Origin: Petrosia ficiformis
Taxonomy: Eukaryota; Porifera; Demospongiae; Haplosclerida; Petrosiidae
NCBI GenBank assembly: GCA_947044365.1
Contig: OX345638.1
Location: forward strand, 4,910,201 to 4,974,200
Length of the DNA stretch: 64,000 bases
Direction of reading: 5' to 3'
In this document: positions 25,401 to 38,228 of the stretch, piece by piece
Layout: each line of letters begins with the position of its first letter
How positions within the stretch are numbered: the first letter of the stretch is position 1
Notes under the pieces: generated by a model
Told to the model about the DNA's origin: nothing
The model's database searches: none
What the model saw: the letters and a program-made list of their open reading frames with translations, nothing else
Program-made: the position numbers and the translations under genes

Positions 25401-26700
25401 AAAAAAGTATAACCAGTAAAGTTCACCTGTAAAAACATAATTGTAAGCACCTTTCAAGTCATACTCTGCTGATATACCATGAAGTCCATCAATACATTTA
25501 CAAGCAAAATGCTTGACAGCCTCAATATGATAACATTCAGGATAGGTATTGTTAACCTCTGTGAAATTGTTATCTATATATGTGTTGAGCCCCAATAGAT
25601 ACTCTTTTCGTCTGTTATTACAACTGCACCAGTACATCCAAAAACAATCACCAAGAAAGCACTTTCCACAACGTGATACAAATGAATATCTGTGTGGCTA
25701 TAGATATTTAAAATTGAATGGATGCAGAATTGAATAAACACTTGTAGTACTGCATAATCATACTATACTACTATTATACATATATCAAACTAGATGTCTT
25801 TGAGCTATTTTGGGAATTAATACAGAGAAGGATCATGCACATCACTATAATTGAAGCTTATTACTCTAGAGTCTTACTATAAGTGAATGAGTTTTAGAAG
25901 AAAAATCTTGTACAACAAAGTTCCTTAATGTGCTGTCACACAAAGCAAGTGCTTTGTGAACTTTTAATTCGTAATAGTACATCTCACTGTCTGTAATGAA
26001 TCCCACTTCATCTTTTTTCTTCACCTGATGATATAATTTGTAATTACAGACAAATCTTACACCTATTATATATGCTGTCCTCACAATTGAATCCCATTCC
26101 TTATCTACTTTACTTGTACCACCTATAGATTGTATAATATCACCTTCAGAGAACAATGAATCATCAGATATATCACTATTGTGAAGTCTTGACAAGTACT
26201 GCTAAAATAATATGTATGGTAACAAATATGGTGGCAATAATACCCATACAAAAATCAAATATTTTACTTTTCCTGTGGAATGTTGAGTATTAGTGTCCCC
26301 ACCTAAGAAAATGATTTGCACAATTATTAATTTTTGAAACAGTACATAATTCTTACTTTGCCTTTGTCTTTTTAGATTTCTGTTACTGAAATTGTATTTA
26401 TATTCTCCAGCTCTTCTAACTTCCTTCCAAGTCAACTCCATGTGTCTTGGTATAAGCCGAGCAGGATAACCCTGAAAACCATGCATTAAGGTAATTACAA
26501 AGTAGTTAGTTTAGGAGATTTCATTGCAATCCACAATAGTTGTAAACTCATGTATTCCATTATTATACATAGTATTCAAACAAACAGTTCTTCTCTAAAC
26601 TATTTTATTTCACAATTACAATAATCAATGAGATAAGATTTAAAAAGACCTTTTCTAGAGGAGTTTGAACTTTTTTTTCTTTCTTAATTCTTTTAGCCAT
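22418..26700 (-). CDS. KDZ-superfamily transposase (13 exons)
   Basis: Exons on the minus strand: 26650-26700 (start ATG), 26357-26471, 26268-26302, 25878-26201, 25451-25697, 25334-25395, ~24812-25284, ~24352-24730 (maybe with one more 51-nt intron), 24132-24257, 23409-24073, 23235-23318, 23035-23157 and 22418-22590 (stop). Phases agree across all junctions. Recognised features: lysine-rich N-terminus, a cysteine-rich segment (CGKCFLGDCFW..CSC), a SWIM-like zinc site (CSTC..CAH near 25180), and the KDZ catalytic acids: D in VIMDGTS (24221-24223), D in YDNAC (23134-23136) followed by VDRFHWGNHTGC, and E in SQTVEQANSLL (22523-22525). KDZ transposases are RNase H-fold enzymes that excise and insert their element. 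Oddity: the donor after the DGT exon reads ATAAGT instead of GTAAGT. Otherwise the gene looks intact. Confidence 0.88.
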
Positions 26701-27380
26701 TATTATAAACTTAATAACTAATCATAATTAAATATACTTGCAAAGCATAATTTATTTTTTTTTTAATTATCTTCATTAAGCAATTAGCAGTCGACAAATC
26801 AAAACTTATGTAATAGCCTTAGCAACTAGCTAGAAGAATTGACTTACAATAAGCATGTCATAATATAAGAGATAATTAAATAATTATTGAGTACAAAAAC
26901 AAAAATTACTATGGACGATATTTATTTTAGAGATAATTATTACACTAATATTTAGAATGTGAATGGTGTACTTTTAGCAGTAATCATGTTTCTGTATTCC
27001 TTTACAGTCAGGAGCATTCTAGTATTGAAATTGAAGATTGCCAGTGCTATTAAACTCATTTTCCCTATACAAGTTTGAGATACTTAGATAATATTGGAAA
27101 TTAGGAAGTACAATGAAATGAAGAACCAAAGTTAATATCTAGGGGATGAGAAATGCATAGTCTAGGTAAAAGGAAAAGTAAAACACTGCATTTATACTAT
27201 AATATATCTCTATTATAATATTGATAATGATTATGTAATATTGTGTCTAGTAGATTGATTTTCAGTTTTCTTTTTCATAAATTGGTTTAGAGATGGTTTT
27301 TCATCAGTATAAATTTTATAATATCATGCTACTTTTTTTCACTTTTAGCATAGACATCACTGAACCTGTCACAAGTACAT
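26701..27380. promoter_or_regulatory. Upstream region of the transposase gene
   Basis: AT-rich noncoding DNA between the transposase start and the right array. It contains three blocks shared with 12.64-13.08 kb upstream of the other gene, two in direct and one in inverted orientation relative to that copy. Part of this terminal-repeat segment has therefore been inverted. Probable regulatory region; no defined promoter element is recognised. Confidence 0.5.
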
Positions 27381-30300
27381 ACCATTCCAATATAATAACT
27401 TTGGTATATCTAATGTGATATAATGTCAATACGGTCTGCAGATTTTCAGTTTTGTGTGCTACAGAAATTTAAGATATTGACCACATTGAAAACCAGAGAG
27501 AAAAGCTATTATATTATATTAAAAAGCACTTGAAACACTTCAAATAAAATTAAATATGAGAAAGGAATATTCACAATAGAATTTGGTCCACAATTACACA
27601 TAATTGTCTCTAATCATAATATTATAGTTATATATATCAAAATACAAATCTCGATAAGTTTTAATCTCTGGAAGTACATTTACCTGTACTGATCTTTATA
27701 CATATAAAGGTAATCACTAACTCTCCTATATCTAATGTGACAGACATCTAAGTACAGATACTTAAGGAGTAGGTTAATTATTTGATTAAACACCACTTGA
27801 AACACTTCAAATCAATTTAAATACAACAAAGAAAATTTAGTCACAATGAATCCGGTCCTTACTCCTTAATCACATAGTGCGCTATATAATTGTCAGTATA
27901 AATGTATTACTGAAATACAAGGTATGAAAGCTTTGAAACTCCAGCAAGTATTTATCTATACTGTTCTTTATTCGTATAATTGAGATCACTAACTTTCCTT
28001 TATCTAATGTGATGTAATACCAATCTGGTCAATAGCTTTCCAACTCTATGTATTGTAAAGAAATTTAAGTACATATTGTGACAACATTGAAAGTCAAATA
28101 AAGTAGTTATTGTATTAGATTGAACACCTGTTCAAACACTTCAAATTTGTTGAAAAACAACAATAACTATTTAGTCATAATTGTTGGATAATGAATCCAG
28201 TCCTTTCTCCATAACCACATAGTACGTTATATAAATGTCAGTATAATACTAGTTATTATTGAAATTCAAGTTCTGAAAGCTCTGAAACTCTGGCAAGTAC
28301 CTATTTATACTGTTCTTTATATATATAATTGAAATCACTAACTTTCCTTTATCTAATGTGATGTAATAACAATCCGGTCCATATCTTGCTAACTTCAAGT
28401 ACTGTAAAGAAAGTACAACAATGAAAGTCAAAGAGAGTAGTTATTGTATTAGACTGAACACCTGTTGAAACACTTCAAATCAATTCAAAAACAACAAAAA
28501 CAATTTAGTCATAATTGTTGGATAATGAATCCGGTCCTTACTCCATAAGCACATTGTACGTTATATAATTGTCAGTATAATAATCCTATAATTCTATTTC
28601 TGAAACGTCTGAAACTCCTGCAGTGCTTATTTATACTGTTCTTTATACATATAATTTAAATCACTAACTTTCCTTTATCTAATGTGATGTAATACCAATC
28701 CGGTCCATAGCTTTCCAACTCCATGTATTCTAAAAAATTTTAAGTTGATATTGTGACAACATTGAAAGTCAAAAAGACTAGTTATTGTATTAAATTGATT
28801 ACCTGTTGAAACACTTCAAATCAATTGAAACACAACAAAAACAATTTTGTCATAATTGATGTATGATGAATCCAGTTTTTATTTCATAAGCACATACTAC
28901 GTTATAGAATTGTCAGTATAATAATAGTTATTACTGAAATACAAGTTCTGAAAGCTCTTAAACTTGTATTTCAGTAATAACTATTATTCTTTATCCATGT
29001 AATTGAAATCACTAACTTTCCTATGTCTAATGTGATGTAATACCAATCTGGTCCGTAGCTTTCCAACTCCATGTATTGTAAAGAAATTTAAGTACATATT
29101 GTGACAACATTGAAAGTCAAAAAGAGTAGTTATTGTGTTAGATTGAACATCTGTTGAAACACTTCAAATACGCTTAAATGTGTAAAAATATTTTGGTCAC
29201 AATAATAGATATTGAATCCGGTCCTTACTCCTTAATCACATAGTACCTATATATAAATGTCAGTATAATACTAGTTATTATTGCAATACAATTTCTGAAA
29301 GCTCTGTAACTCTGGCAGGTATTCATTTATACTGTACTTTATACATATAATTGAAATCACTAACTCTCCTATATCTAATGTGATGTAATCCAGTCCTTAC
29401 TCCATAAGCACATTGTACATTATATAATTGTCAGTATAATTATTCTGAAATTCTAGTTCTGAAAGCTTTGAAACTCCTGCAAGTGCTTATTTATACTGTT
29501 TTTTATACATATAATTGAAATTACTAACTTTCCTTTATATAATGTGATGTAATACAAATCCGGTCCATAGCTTTCCAACTCCATGTATTGTAAAAAAATT
29601 TAAGTTCATATTGTGACAACATTGAAAGTCAAATAGAGTAGTTATTGTATTAGATTGAACACCTGTTGAAACACTTCAAATCAATTGAAAAACAACAAAA
29701 ACTATTTAGTCATAATTGTTGGATAATGAATGCGGTCCTTACTCCATAACCACATAGTACGTTATATAAATGTCAGTATAATACTAGTTGTTATTGAAAT
29801 ACAAGTTCTAAAAGCTCTGAAACTCGGGCAAGTACTTATTTATACTGTTTTTTATACATATAATTGAAATCACTAACTTTCCTTCATCTAATGTGATGTA
29901 ATACCAATCCGGTCCACATCTTGCTAACTGCATGTATTGTAAAACAATTTAAGTACAACATTGAAAGTCAAAGATAGTAGTTATTGTATTAGATTGAAGA
30001 CCTGTTGAAACACTTCAAATCAATTGAAAAACAAATTATTTAGTCATAATTGTTGGATAATGAATCCAGTCCTTACTCCATAAGCACATATATAGTACGT
30101 TATATAATTGTCAGTATAATAATCCTGAAATACGAGTTCTGAAAGCTCTGAAACTCTGGCAAGTACTTATTTATACTGTTCTTTATACATATAATTGAAA
30201 TCACTAACTTTCCTGTATCTAATGTGATGTAATACCAATCTGGTCCATAGCTTTCCAACTCCATGTATTGTAAAGAGTTTTAAGTCGATATTGTGACAAC

Positions 30301-33300
30301 ATTGAAAAGTTATTGCATTAAATTGATTACCTGTTGAAACACTTCAAATCAATTGAAACACAACAAAAACAATTTTGTCATAATTGATGTATGATGAATC
30401 CAGTTTTTATTCCATAAGCACATAGTACGTCATACAATTGTCAGTATAATAATAGTTATTACTGAAATACAAGTTCTGAAATCTCTGAAACTTGTATTTC
30501 AGTAATAACTATTATTCTTTATCCATGAAATTGAAATCACTAACTTTCCTATGTCTAATGTGATTTAATACCAATCCGATCCATATCTTGCTAACTTCAT
30601 GTATTGTAAAGAAATTTAAGTACAACATTGAAAGTCAAGGAGAGTAGTTATAGTATTAGATTGAACACCTGTTGAAACACTTCAAACTAATGGAAAAACA
30701 ACAAAGACAATTTAGTCGTAATTGATGAATGATAAATCTGGTTCTTACTCCATAAACACATAATATGTTATATGATTGTCAGTATAAAAACAGTTATTAT
30801 TGAAATACAACTTATGAAATCTCTGAAACTCTGGCAATTACTTATTTATACTGTTCTTTATACATATAATTGAAATCACTAACTCTCCTCTATCTAATGT
30901 GATGTAATACCAATCCGGTCCATAGCTTTCCAAATTCATGTATTGTGAAGGAATTTAAGTACATATTGTGACAACATTGAAAGTCAAATTGAGTAGTTAT
31001 TGTATTAGATTGAACACCTGTTGAAACACTTCAAATAAGCTTAAAGGTGGTAAAATATTTTGGTCACAATAATAGATATTGAATCCGGTCCTTACTCCTT
31101 AATCACATAGTATGCTATATAATTGACAGTATAAATGTATTACTGAAATACAAGGTATGAAAGCTTTGAAACTCCAGCAAGTATGTATCTATGCTGTTTT
31201 TTATATATGTAATTGAAATCACTAACTTTCTTTTATCTAATGTGATGTAATACCAATCCGGTCCACAGCTTTCCTACTTCATGTATTGTAAAGAAATTTA
31301 AGTACAACATTGAAAGTCAAAGAGAGTAGTTATTGCATTAGATTGAACACCTGTTGAAACACTTCAAACTAATGGAAAAACAACAAAGACAATTTAGTCG
31401 TAATTGATGAATGATAAATCTGGTTCTTACTCCATAAACACATAATATGTTATATGATTGTCAGTATAAAAACAGTTATTATTGAAATACAACTTATGAA
31501 ATCTCTGAAACTCTGGCAATTACTTATTTATACTGTACTTTATACATATAATTGAAATCACTAACTCTCCTCTATCTAATGTGATGTAATACCAATCCGG
31601 TCCATAGCTTTCCAAATTCATGTGTTGTGAAGGAATTTAAGTACATATTGTGACAACATTGAAAGTCAAAGAGAGTAGTTATTGTATTGGATTGAACACC
31701 TGTTGAAACACTTCAAATAAGCTTAAAGGTGGTAAAATATTTTGGTCACAATAATAGATATTGAATCCGGTCCTTACTCCTTAATCACATAGTACCTATA
31801 TGTAAATGTCAGTATAATACTAGTTATTATTGCAATACAATTTCTGAAAGCTCTGTAACTCTGGCAAGTATATATATTATTTATACTATACTTTATACAT
31901 ATAATTGAAATCACTAACTCTCCTATATCTAATGTGATGTAATCTGGTCCTTAATCCATAAGCACATTGTACATTATATAATTGTCAGTATAATAATCCT
32001 GAAATACAAGTTCTGAAAGCTCTGAAACTCTGGCAATTACTTATTTATACTGTTCTTTATACATATAATTGAAATCACTAACTTTCCTTTATCTATTATG
32101 ATGTAATACCAATCCGGTCCATAGCTTTCCAACTCCATGTATTGTAAAAAATTTTAAGTCGATATTGTGACAACATTGAAAGTCAAAAAGACTAGTTATT
32201 GTATTAAATTGATTACCTGTTGAAACACTTCAAATCAATTGAAACACAACAAAAACAATTTTGTCATAATTGATGTATGATGAATCCAGTTTTTATTCCA
32301 TAAGCACATAGTACGTTATATAATTGTCAGTATAATAATAATTATTACTGAAATACAAGTTCTGAAAGCTCTGAATCTTGTATTTCAGTAATAACTATTA
32401 TTCTTTATCCATATAATTGAAATCACTAACTCTCCTATATCTAATATGATGTAATACCAATCCGGTCCATAGCTTTACAACTTCATGTATTGTAAAGAAA
32501 TTTAAGTATATATTGGGGCAACATCGAAAGTCAAAGAGAGTAGTTATTGTATTAGATTGAACACCTGTTGAAACACTTCAATTAAGCTTAAATGTGTAAA
32601 AATATTTTGGTCACAATAATATAATGGATAATGAATTCGGTCCTTACTCCTTAATCACATAGTATGTTATATAATTGTCAGCATAACAGTTGTTACTGAA
32701 ATACAATTTCTGAAAGTTCTGTAACTCTGGCAAGTATTTATTTATACTGTACTTTATACATATAATTGAAATCACTAACTTTCCTATATCTAATGTGATG
32801 TAATACCACTCCGGTCCATAGCTTTCCAAATTGATGTATTGTGAAGAAATTTAAGTACATATTGTGACAACATTGAAAGTCAAAGAGAGTAGTTATTGTA
32901 TTAGATTGAACACCTGTTGAAACACTTCAAATAAGCTTAAAGGTGTAAAAATATTTTGGTCACAACAAGAGATAATGTATCCGGTCCTTACTCATTAGTC
33001 ACATAATACGCTATACAATATTGTCACTATAAATATATTACTGAAATTCAAGTTCTGAAAGCTCTGAAACTCTGGCAAGTACTTATTTATATTGTACTTT
33101 ATACTTATAATTGAAATCACAAACTTTCTATTATCTAATGTGATGTAATACCAATCCGGTCCATATCTTGCTAACTTCATGTATTGTAAAGAAATTTAAG
33201 TACAACATTGAAATTCAAAGAGAGTAGTTATAGTATTAGACTGAACACCTGTTGAATTACTTCAAACTAATGGAAAAACAACAAAGACAATTTAGTTGTA

Positions 33301-34775
33301 ATTGATGAATGATGAATCTGGTCCTTACTCTATAAACACATAATATGTTATATAATAGTCAGTATAAAAATAGTTATTATTGAAATGCAACTTCTGAAAT
33401 CTCTGAAACTCTGGCAAGTACTTATTTATATTGTTCTTTATACTTATAATTGAAATCACTAACTCTCCTATATCTAATGTGGTGTAATACCAATCCGGTC
33501 CATAGCTTTCAAAATTCATATATTGTAAAGAAATTTAAGCACATATTGTGACAACATTAAAAGTCAAGGAGAGTAGTTATTGTATTAGATTGAACATCTG
33601 TTGAAACACTTCAAATAAGCTTAAAGGTGTAAAATTAATTCAGTCACAATAATAGATATTGAATCCTGTCCTTACTCCTTAATCACATAGTACGCTATAC
33701 AATTGTCAGTATAAATGTATTACTGAAATTCAATTTCTGAAAGCTCTGAAACTCTATAATGAATCCGGTCCTTACTCCATAACCACATAATACGTTATAT
33801 GATTGTCAGCATAATAACAGTTGTTACTGAAATACCAGTTCTGAAAGCTCTATAACTCTGGCAAGTATTTATTTATACTGTACTTTATACATATAATTGA
33901 AATCACTAACTTTCCTATATCTAATGTGATGTAATACCACTCCGGTCCATAGCTTTCCAAATTGATGTATTGTGAAGAAATTTAAGTACATATTGTGACA
34001 ACATTGAAAGTCAAAGAGAGTAGTTATTGAATTAGATTGAACACCTGTTGAAACACTTCAAATAAGCTTAAAGGTGGTAAAATATTTTGGTCACAATAAT
34101 AGATATTGAATCCGGTCCTTACTCCTTAATCACATAGTACGCTATATAATTGTCAGTATAAATGTATTAGTGAAATACAAGGTATGAAAGCTTTGAAACT
34201 CCAGCAAGTATTTATTTATACTGTTCTTTATATATATAATTGAAATCACTAACCTTCCTTTATCTGATGTGATGTAATACCAATCCGGTCCATAGCTTTC
34301 CTACTTCATGTATTGTAAAGAAATTTAAGTACAACTTTGAAAGTCAATGAGAGTAGTTATTGTATTAGATTGAACACCTGTTGAAACACTTCAAATAAGC
34401 TTAAAGGTGTGAAAATATTTTGGTCACAATAATAGATAATGAATCCGGTCCTTACTCATTAGTCACATTATACGCTATACAATTGTCACTATAAATATAT
34501 TACTGAAATTCAAGTTCTGAAAGCTCTGAAACTCTGGCAAGTGCTTATTTATACTGTTCTTTATACATGTAATTGAATCACTAACTTTCCTTTATCTAAT
34601 GTGATGTAGTACCAATCCGGTCCATAGCTTGCTAACTTCATGTATTGTGAAAAATTTAAGTACAACATTGTTGGATGATGAATCCGGTCCTTACTCCATC
34701 AGTACATAGTACATTATATATATGTCAGTATAATAATCCCAAGTTCTGAAAGCTCTGAAACTCTGCCCAGTATAT
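27380..34775 (-). repeat. Right subterminal repeat array, ~21 units
   Basis: Reverse-complement counterpart of the left array but about three times longer. The landmark 'atcactaact(t/c)tcct' followed by 'taatgtgatgtaataccaat' recurs roughly every 330-350 bp from ~27715 to ~34570, with a few ~160-bp partial units (near 29360 and 31910). Some units are near-identical over several hundred bases (30605-31060 and 31275-31740), showing recent unequal exchange. Short open frames here are repeat artefacts and recur in several units. There is no gene in this array. Confidence 0.92.
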
Positions 34776-34796
34776 ATTGATCTATCGCTTTCACAC

Positions 34797-35008
34797 GATA
34801 TCTGGTGCGTGAATAGGAGAGTGCTGTATGGGTTAAATATTATCTATCCGGTCCTCTTAACCGGTTGATTTCCCAAAACAGGCACTTTTAATATATGGAT
34901 ATCTGGTGCGTGAATAGGAGAGTGCTGTATGGATTAAATATTATCTAGTATACGTATCCGGTCCTCTTAACCGGTTGATTTCCCAAAACAGACACTTTTA
35001 ATACATGT
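34797..35008 (+). repeat. Two-unit tandem repeat beside the right transposon end
   Basis: Two copies of ~105 bp begin with 'gatatctggtgcgtgaatag' (34797 and 34899), each containing a palindrome CCGGTcctcttaACCGG. The second has a small GTATACG insertion. They lie just outside the last recognisable array unit and share the CCGGTCC word with it, so they may belong to the transposon terminus. Confidence 0.85.
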
Positions 35009-35891
35009 GGAAAGTGGTGAATTAAGGGGCAATCAAAGATAACCATTTCATCAAAATTATTTTCCGGTACCTAAAGTGTGTATTCTAAAGGCAAGGTATT
35101 AGTATTGACACATGCAGTGACAATGTGTTAGTAACTCTAATATATTGTCACTTGCTTAATGAATGTTTTCAAGGTAATAACTGGGTAGTCAATCTCCCTT
35201 CACTGCTGCGATCGCTCAGTAGTTTTGTCACATGGAATGAGTATTCTGCATGTGCAATTAATTGATTGTAAACATTAGAACTATATATGGGTGGGAATAG
35301 GCTGAGATTGTGAAATTGATTATCACTAACTACGTATTGAGTAATAATCAATTAAAATCAGTGGAAGTAATTAGGCCAATTAAGTCAAGTAATGCAGAAA
35401 ACTCCTCTCATTTAATGCTCAAAAAGGCTTCATGTCACTTACAAATCATACATCATTTGCTGTCGTAAGCTTAAAAAGTATGTCTTTTGGAATAATTAGC
35501 ATAATCGAAAAACCAAAAGAATTTTCAATATTGATTAAGTTAATTGATTAATACATTATAATCATGCAACAGTTATTCATAATTCATTGAACAATGGATT
35601 TAAGCACATGCTCCTAATTAATGTATTAATATTCCCTTTTTTCCCTTTTTTATCCCAATGAACATCATACTCAGTGGGAGGATCCACCGTTACAAATGTT
35701 GGGATTATCTTGTCCTACAGATCATCTCCCAGTGGTGTAACCAGAGGCGGATCTATGGGGGGGCCAGGGGGGGCCAGGCCCACCCAAAAATTTTGTCCCG
35801 CCCACGTTACTTTATTATGTCAACCACATGTATAACCAAACATACCACATTGTTTGTACAAGTGTTTTGTAATATCAGAATATATATAAGA

Positions 35892-36653
35892 TGTCAAAGC
35901 AGCTTACATTATTTGATCTGTCTAGAGGTAAGTACTACAGAATACATAATATTAATTTATATAACAATAGACTACTGCACAACATCTGGAGTGATGTTGA
36001 CCTTCTTAACTTCATAACTTGTAGGTAGAAGTGTCTGTAGACCTACTATTACACCTGAACCTGTCACAACTGATGATGATCAAAGCCATCCAGTTGATGT
36101 TAACGAGACTGAAGTATCAGGTGAAAGTGACACAGAGAGAGACAGAGATGATAATAAGTTTCTTTATGAGCTTAATGCAAGATTGCGAGATAGTAATCTT
36201 GTCATCATGAAGGGAGTATCAGCTTGTACACCTACATCATCAAATTTTCTCTTGTGTACTGATCTTGAGTCATTTGCTGAGATGTACGCTGTTGATACTC
36301 GGACACTGGAGGTAGAAGTTAACTTGGTGAAGACAGTTTTAGAGTCTCAGTCTACTCTTAACACGTTGGCAATCTTTAGAAGTTATCTTCACTCTTGTCA
36401 ACCAGCTTACAACACGCTCTATTTACTAACTAAAATTGCACTTACAATAGCGGTGACTAGTGCTGAAAGTGAACGATCCTTTTCTGCTCTCAAAAGAATT
36501 AAGACTCGTCTCAGAACTAGGATGGCAGAAGATCGCCTTTCAGATTTGGCTACTTTAGCAATAGAGAAGGAAGTAGCACAACAAGTGGACTATGATAAAG
36601 TAATTGACGAATTTGCCTCTCTTGATAAGAATAGACGTATTGTTTTGTTTTAG
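35892..36653 (+). pseudogene. hAT transposase remnant (C-terminal dimerisation domain)
   Basis: A short first exon (ATG 35892, MSKQLTLFDLSR, donor GTAAGT) can be spliced to an acceptor at ~36024, then runs open to the stop at 36653. The C-terminal half holds the hAT dimerisation signature (LTIAVTSAESERSFSALKRI, then LSDLATLAIEKE), as in ZMYM/ZBED-related hAT transposases. The central RNase H-like catalytic region is missing, so this is an internally deleted, non-autonomous derivative. An R1 repeat follows directly. Confidence 0.85.
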
Positions 36654-36730
36654 TGATTAGTGATAAACCACGCATTAATTAATTAAGATTGACCACACCT
36701 CTATGAATAATTAGCATCAGGCCCACCTAA

Positions 36731-36782
36731 GAATTTTTATGGCCCGTAGGGCCATCCCTATAATTGCTTTCCACGGGGTTTA

Positions 36783-36820
<38 letters not shown>

Positions 36821-37266
36821 TTGTGTCACTTGCGCGACTATGCGTTGTATACGTAGTTAAGGAAGTTGCGTCATTCCCGGGGGGCTCGGTCAATTAATGG
36901 GCGTGGCGCGTAAAAGAACGCGCGTTTGAGCTACAGACCAGCCAGGAAGATTCAGAATGGATGTAAAACTGCTAATAACTGTTGTATATAGCAGAGAAAC
37001 AGTATAGATATTATGCAAGAATCTTTAACAAGTAAGTATGATAAGTTGTTGAGTTTCAGACACGAGGAAGTCATCATTTAGAACCTTGAAGGAGTACCTC
37101 AGTCAGTTCATCAGACATCTGTGTATTTAGACTGCAATTAGGCTTACACTTACGTCTTCAGGCCCCAGGAGTACACAGAAAGGTAGAGACACTAGTGCCA
37201 TCAGCAATGCTTAATACATAGTCATCACAAAGCAAATGTAGGGATGTTTTTTTCTCTATATACACT
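36731..37266 (+). mobile_element. Dispersed repeat R1, copy b
   Basis: Starts with the palindromic GGCCCGTAGGGCC word, then (AT)n (36786-36818), the 'cttgcgcga' and 'cggggggctcggtcaattaa' blocks, and ends with 'agggatgtttttttctctat'. It lies within the inner hAT element. The central part differs from copies c and d. Confidence 0.75.
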
Positions 37267-37590
37267 TGTTTTCTAGATCCGCCCCTGGACCGTGTAACTG
37301 AGTGTTTAGTGATGGCAGGGCCAAGAAATTTAGTGTTGTAAAGCACGGGGTATGGGGGGCTGTTCCCCCAGAAGCTGAGGGGTTTCAGAGTTAAAAGACT
37401 AAACTGAGGGGGAGTTTTGGCTTGTTATAATTATTACACTGGTGGAAAGAGTGCTCAAAGCGGTATACAAACACTGATCATGAATTGAGATGACAGAATA
37501 TGTGTGGGTATTAAAAAATTACAATAAAATAATAATAGTAATAATAAAATTGATTAAAAAAATTGTGTTGCCCTCGCACAGGTTCGTGTG

Positions 37591-38140
37591 GGCCCGGGTT
37601 CAGTTACGCCACTACATACCCCTGACTTTCAACAAGCATTTCCACAACCTTCATAATCAAAAAACATCTTAGTCATGGCTCATCAAATTGGCCACCCATA
37701 TTTCTCATCTCAATATCATCACCATTCACATGTCCAAGTAGCAATCTTTACATGCTACTCACATGCCTGGAATTTGTGGAATGGAGGGCAAGTTACAGTT
37801 CATATGTCCAGTAACTCAGGACTCATCAACAGTATTCTCAGCCTTATGGACGCCAAATGCATCAATGACAGGACATGGCTCAATGAGTCACTATTGACAC
37901 GAACATGCAGCTTCAGAGTAAACACTCGTATGACTTGACAATGATAGATCCAAAGATTCCATGCAAAAGGCAAATATACAGGGTGCTGCCTCAAATCACA
38001 GTTTGTTCAATTAATTACCATGAGCTGGAGAAATGGACCAAAAGCAAGCCATGGAGTTTGGTTGTGACATGTTAGATTTTAGTAACCAAGATAACAATCA
38101 CTTGTTTGGAGCAGGGCAGTGGGTATGATAAACTACACAG
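37591..38140 (+). pseudogene. Decayed copy of the His/Met-rich orphan exon
   Basis: Homologous to 42914-43520 but with deletions and frameshifts. Shared words include 'caagcatttccacaacctt', 'tctcatctcaatatcatcac' and 'gacatgttagattttagtaa'. The acceptor side lies at 35712-35721, split off by the hAT insertion. No long open frame survives. Confidence 0.8.
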
Positions 38141-38228
38141 CCATACGTATCATTATTCATCATTAATTTTTTTATCGTTCCTTTATTTCTGTTTTGTCCT
38201 TTTTATTCTTTCTGGTATATAGTATATT

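Larger units (their letters stand above)
10193..34775. mobile_element. Giant KDZ-type DNA transposon (~24.6 kb)
   Basis: A composite element with tandem-repeat arrays at both ends in inverted orientation, enclosing two convergent multi-exon genes: a KDZ transposase (minus, 22418-26700) and an OTU-PHD-Ulp1-SET gene (plus, 13725-19339). Both arrays stop at the same point of their repeat unit: left outer edge near TAAATACTTGCCTGAATT (~10215), right outer edge, read on the minus strand, near TATATACTGGGCAGAGTT (~34770). This supports them as true termini. KDZ elements (Zisupton and relatives) are known to carry Ulp1 and OTU proteases. A KMT5A-like SET domain fused to them is not something I know to be described. 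I could not identify target duplications. Exact ends are uncertain by tens of bases. Confidence 0.8.
35730..37610. mobile_element. Nested hAT elements
   Basis: The orphan-exon homology is broken from ~35725 to ~37612. The outer ends read AGTGGTGTAAC and, reverse complemented, TAGTGGCGTAAC, with an imperfect 8-bp flank pair CATCTCCC/CATACCCC. Inside, a second pair CAGAGGCGGATCTA (35742) and CAGGGGCGGATCTA (reverse complement, ending ~37287) delimits an inner element flanked by near-identical GGTGTAAC and CGTGTAAC. The terminal CAG and 8-bp flanks are typical of hAT transposons. Exact ends are uncertain by a few bases. Confidence 0.65.

Noticed and set aside
28249..33519. Several similar ~60-codon minus-strand frames (ending YITLDKGKLVISI-like)
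   Set aside because: They recur because they lie in units of the right repeat array. Most other units have stops, so they are not conserved genes.
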